A DNA stretch of 64,000 nt from Parabacteroides sp. FAFU027. Lineage in GTDB: Bacteria > Bacteroidota > Bacteroidia > Bacteroidales > UBA7332. Under the pieces are notes generated by a model that saw nothing but the letters and a program-made list of their open reading frames with translations, ran no database searches and had not been told where the DNA came from. Made by a program: the position numbers and the translations under genes. Below, in pieces: positions 62,307-64,000 of this stretch (position 1 is its first letter; each line of letters starts with the position of its first letter). Where the stretch lies: contig NZ_JAKZKV010000001.1 of assembly GCF_022808675.1 (NCBI RefSeq), forward strand, positions 62,001-126,000, given 5' to 3'.

Positions 62307-62726
62307 ATGAAATCTCTGTTCTTTGCATTAGCCATCGCGTAAACTGCATTTCGCTATTTCCCCAGAATTGCAACAGTAAGCCTATTCCAGACTAACACAC
62401 ATGCCACCTCTATTGGAATCGTTATTTATTCTAATGATACAGAAACGGTATGGAACGCCATGCGGTTTGCCAATTTCGCGAAAAACGAAGGTGATACCAT
62501 TTCCATATTCTTACTTGGCAAAGGTGTTGAAGTCGAAAAACTGACAGAAAAAAGCAAGGAGATCAATGAACAGGTGGATCGTTTTTTAGACATTAGAGGT
62601 AAAATTCTTGGTTGCGGAACCTGTCTTCAAAAACGGAACAATAACGAGCCTAAAGTCTGCAAATTCTCTTCAATGCAGGAACTTTACAATTTGACATGTG
62701 AAAACAAAACTGTATTGACTTTCTAA
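62307..62726 (+). pseudogene. DsrE-family protein with stop codon in its signal peptide
   Basis: The frame starts MKSLFFALAIA, meets TAA at 62340-62342, then runs open to 62726. The distal part is a full DsrE domain: SIGIVIYSNDTETVWNAMRFANFAKNEGDTISIFLLGKGVEV, then GCGTCLQKRNNNEPKVCKF. It resembles the operon DsrE gene at 21605. The only in-frame ATG after the stop (62460) would remove the first beta strand (IGIVIYSND), and no GTG or TTG lies between. So the gene is inactive, or a frameshift in the leader is real. An N-terminal signal peptide suggests that the parent was an exported DsrE. It is divergent from the TauE-type gene. Confidence 0.65.
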
Positions 62727-62768
62727 TTGATCTCCGAGTGGAAAACAAAACCTTATCACTTTATAATC

Positions 62769-63440
62769 ATGAAGGCTAATTATTTGATCAAACACCTTAT
62801 CGGCACATGTCTATTTTTTGCATTTCTTTTTGTCAGTGCCGGAAGGATAAATTACTGGCAGGGGTTGGTTTATGTTTCGATTGGCCTGATCATGTTTGTT
62901 TTAAATTACACAGCTTTGAGAATAACCCCAGAGCTGCTTAACGAACGCACCAAGCCTGGAGTTGGAACAAAGAAATGGGATAAAGTCATTTTGGGATTGT
63001 CTTTACTCACGACCCTTTCAATGTATGTTGTAGCAGGACTTGACTCAGGCCGATATCACTGGTCTCCTGATTTTCACTGGAGTCTTTATCTGTTAGGGAT
63101 TTTATTAACTGTCACAGGTCAGCTTTTGTTTCTCATTGCTCAAAAACAGAATAAGTTCTTCTCCAGTACGGTCAGAATTCAGACAAATAGAGAACATCAG
63201 GTTTGTGAGAACGGATTATACAAAGTTGTCAGACACCCTGCTTATCAGGGTTCTATAATTCAATCTGGAGGATTTCCATTACTCTTTGGCTCGATCTGGA
63301 GCATTATAACGGCATGTGCTTCAATTGCATTATTAATCATCAGAACCTCACTGGAGGACAGCACATTAAGAAAAGAGCTGAAGGGATATATAGAATATTG
63401 CGATAAAACCAGATACAAACTCATACCCTATATTTGGTAA
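62769..63440 (+). CDS. PEMT/ICMT-like membrane methyltransferase
   Basis: 223 residues with about five membrane segments. The C-terminal motif CENGLYKVVRHPAYQGSIIQSGGFPLLFG is that of the isoprenylcysteine carboxyl methyltransferase/phospholipid N-methyltransferase superfamily, which binds SAM through this RHPxY segment. The start at 62769 is preferred to an upstream in-frame one that directly abuts the DsrE stop. Acceptor unknown; bacterial members methylate lipids, heme or small molecules. Confidence 0.75.
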   Translation: MKANYLIKHLIGTCLFFAFLFVSAGRINYWQGLVYVSIGLIMFVLNYTALRITPELLNERTKPGVGTKKWDKVILGLSLLTTLSMYVVAGLDSGRYHWSPDFHWSLYLLGILLTVTGQLLFLIAQKQNKFFSSTVRIQTNREHQVCENGLYKVVRHPAYQGSIIQSGGFPLLFGSIWSIITACASIALLIIRTSLEDSTLRKELKGYIEYCDKTRYKLIPYIW

Positions 63441-63458
63441 CAATTGAATAACCTATAT

Positions 63459-63772
63459 ATGTGGAAAAATGCGAGAAAACATATCATTAGTGGAAAAATG
63501 GAAGGATGGTTCTGGTTAATTGCCATTGCTCTGCTTACCATGACCGATCCAGATCAATGCGAACACTTCTCGTTCTGCCTGTTTAAGCACTTGGGAATTG
63601 ATTTATGCCCGGGCCGTGGATTAGGACATTACAATGCAATGCATTGTTGTTCAGAGGAAGGTTTATTGAATCCTTTCACGCACACCCGTTAGCACTTCCG
63701 GCTGTTGTAATATTAATACACCGCAGCTACAAATTGCTTTTAGTTCGGAAGTCTTCATCCAATGACAAATAA
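63459..63772 (+). pseudogene. DUF2752 membrane protein, frameshifted by a 5-bp duplication
   Basis: Frame one reads GWFWLIAIALLTMTDPD ... FCLFKHLGIDLCPGRGLGHYNAMHCC and stops at 63692. The +2 frame continues as LLFRGRFIESFHAHPLALPAVVILIHRSYKLLLV and stops at 63772, which is the normal DUF2752 end. The frames separate at a tandem AATGC-AATGC (about 63632-63641). Deleting one copy restores GLGHYNALLFRGRFIESFHAHP in one frame. Also, the family's CPGCG is CPGRG here, a second sign of decay. The gene usually precedes a TM2 gene, as here. Confidence 0.75.
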
Positions 63773-63795
63773 AACACAACTTTAAAATCAATATT

Positions 63796-64000
63796 ATGAA
63801 TCGACTCTTATCACAAATGCCCGAACTTGAACTGGACGAGGCAATGACCATTGACGCACTATTGAAAGACAAAACTGACGAACAAGTCCGCAACTTTGCA
63901 ATAATTTACCGCAGTCGACGACGTGATCCGATGATCATCCTGGTGACCACACTGCTTGGATTTGTCGGCTTTTCAGGTATCCAACGCTTCCTCACCAATC
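63796..64000 (+). CDS. TM2-domain protein, N-terminal part (cut by window end)
   Basis: The ATG at 63796 opens a frame to the window end (68 codons): MNRLLSQMPELELDEAMTI..., then IIYRSRRRDPMIILVTTLLGFVGFSGIQRFLTN. The paired Gly-rich membrane segments are the start of a TM2 domain. TM2 and DUF2752 genes are often neighbours in Bacteroidetes. The rest of the gene lies outside the window. Confidence 0.75.
   Translation, partial: MNRLLSQMPELELDEAMTIDALLKDKTDEQVRNFAIIYRSRRRDPMIILVTTLLGFVGFSGIQRFLTN

Overview
The window looks like a chromosomal segment of an anaerobic or fermentative member of the Bacteroidales (Bacteroidetes), perhaps related to Paludibacter or Microbacter. The signs are type IX secretion C-terminal sorting domains, a complete Bat (MoxR/VWA) operon, class-specific promoters (TTTG, about 19 nt, TAnnTTTG), a MutA/MutB methylmalonyl-CoA mutase pair, and few Shine-Dalgarno sites. 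The genus is inference; no rRNA or other taxonomic marker is present.

Layout. 1-3.3 kb: the end of a RecB-like nuclease, asparagine synthetase B and a DUF4268 protein. 3.5-11.8 kb: secreted proteins (a DUF4353/Cthe_2159-type beta-helix protein with a small T9SS partner, a T9SS propeller-like protein, a frameshifted T9SS hydrolase) around a URO-D-family methyltransferase. 11.9-14 kb: tRNA-Gly(CCC), a WbuC-type cupin, a CDF metal exporter and a His-rich small protein. 14.1-21.9 kb: one long arsenic operon (ArsR, thioredoxin, ArsF, ArsG, ArsP-like permease, NhaD-type antiporter, ArsC, ArsM, Acr3, a second methyltransferase, a CGGC protein, a DsrE protein) closed by a strong terminator. 22-26.5 kb: a frameshifted conserved gene and a 1,115-residue GH18-NodB deacetylase-GT2 fusion. 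26.9-32.5 kb: an HME-RND metal efflux operon. 32.6-34.7 kb: a deacetylase and a GH16 glucanase. 34.9-35.2 kb: an 84-bp tandem repeat. 35.3-61 kb: mostly housekeeping genes (uvrA, purA, a Fur-family regulator, AlkD, DPP III, YciO, fabI, mutAB, a stress protein, PAP2) and the moxR-DUF58-bat operon. 61-64 kb: a TauE-type permease, then a short stretch with two decaying genes (DsrE, DUF2752), a membrane methyltransferase and a partial TM2 protein.

How it fits together. The arsenic operon combines reduction (ArsC), methylation (ArsM), inorganic arsenite export (Acr3), organoarsenical handling and export (ArsF/ArsG, ArsP-like) and three poorly understood thiol or methyltransferase genes. With the CDF and RND exporters this makes 12.7-32.5 kb a metal and metalloid defence region. 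The best candidate for an under-described system is this operon, especially its NhaD-type antiporter and its methyltransferase-CGGC-DsrE tail. A second DsrE gene at 62.3 kb carries a stop codon inside its signal peptide.

Four genes appear broken by small lesions (about 11.47, 22.89, 62.34 and 63.63 kb). They could be true decay or sequencing errors; the 5-bp duplication at 63.63 kb looks like a genuine mutation. I saw no insertion sequence, prophage, CRISPR array, rRNA or replication origin.
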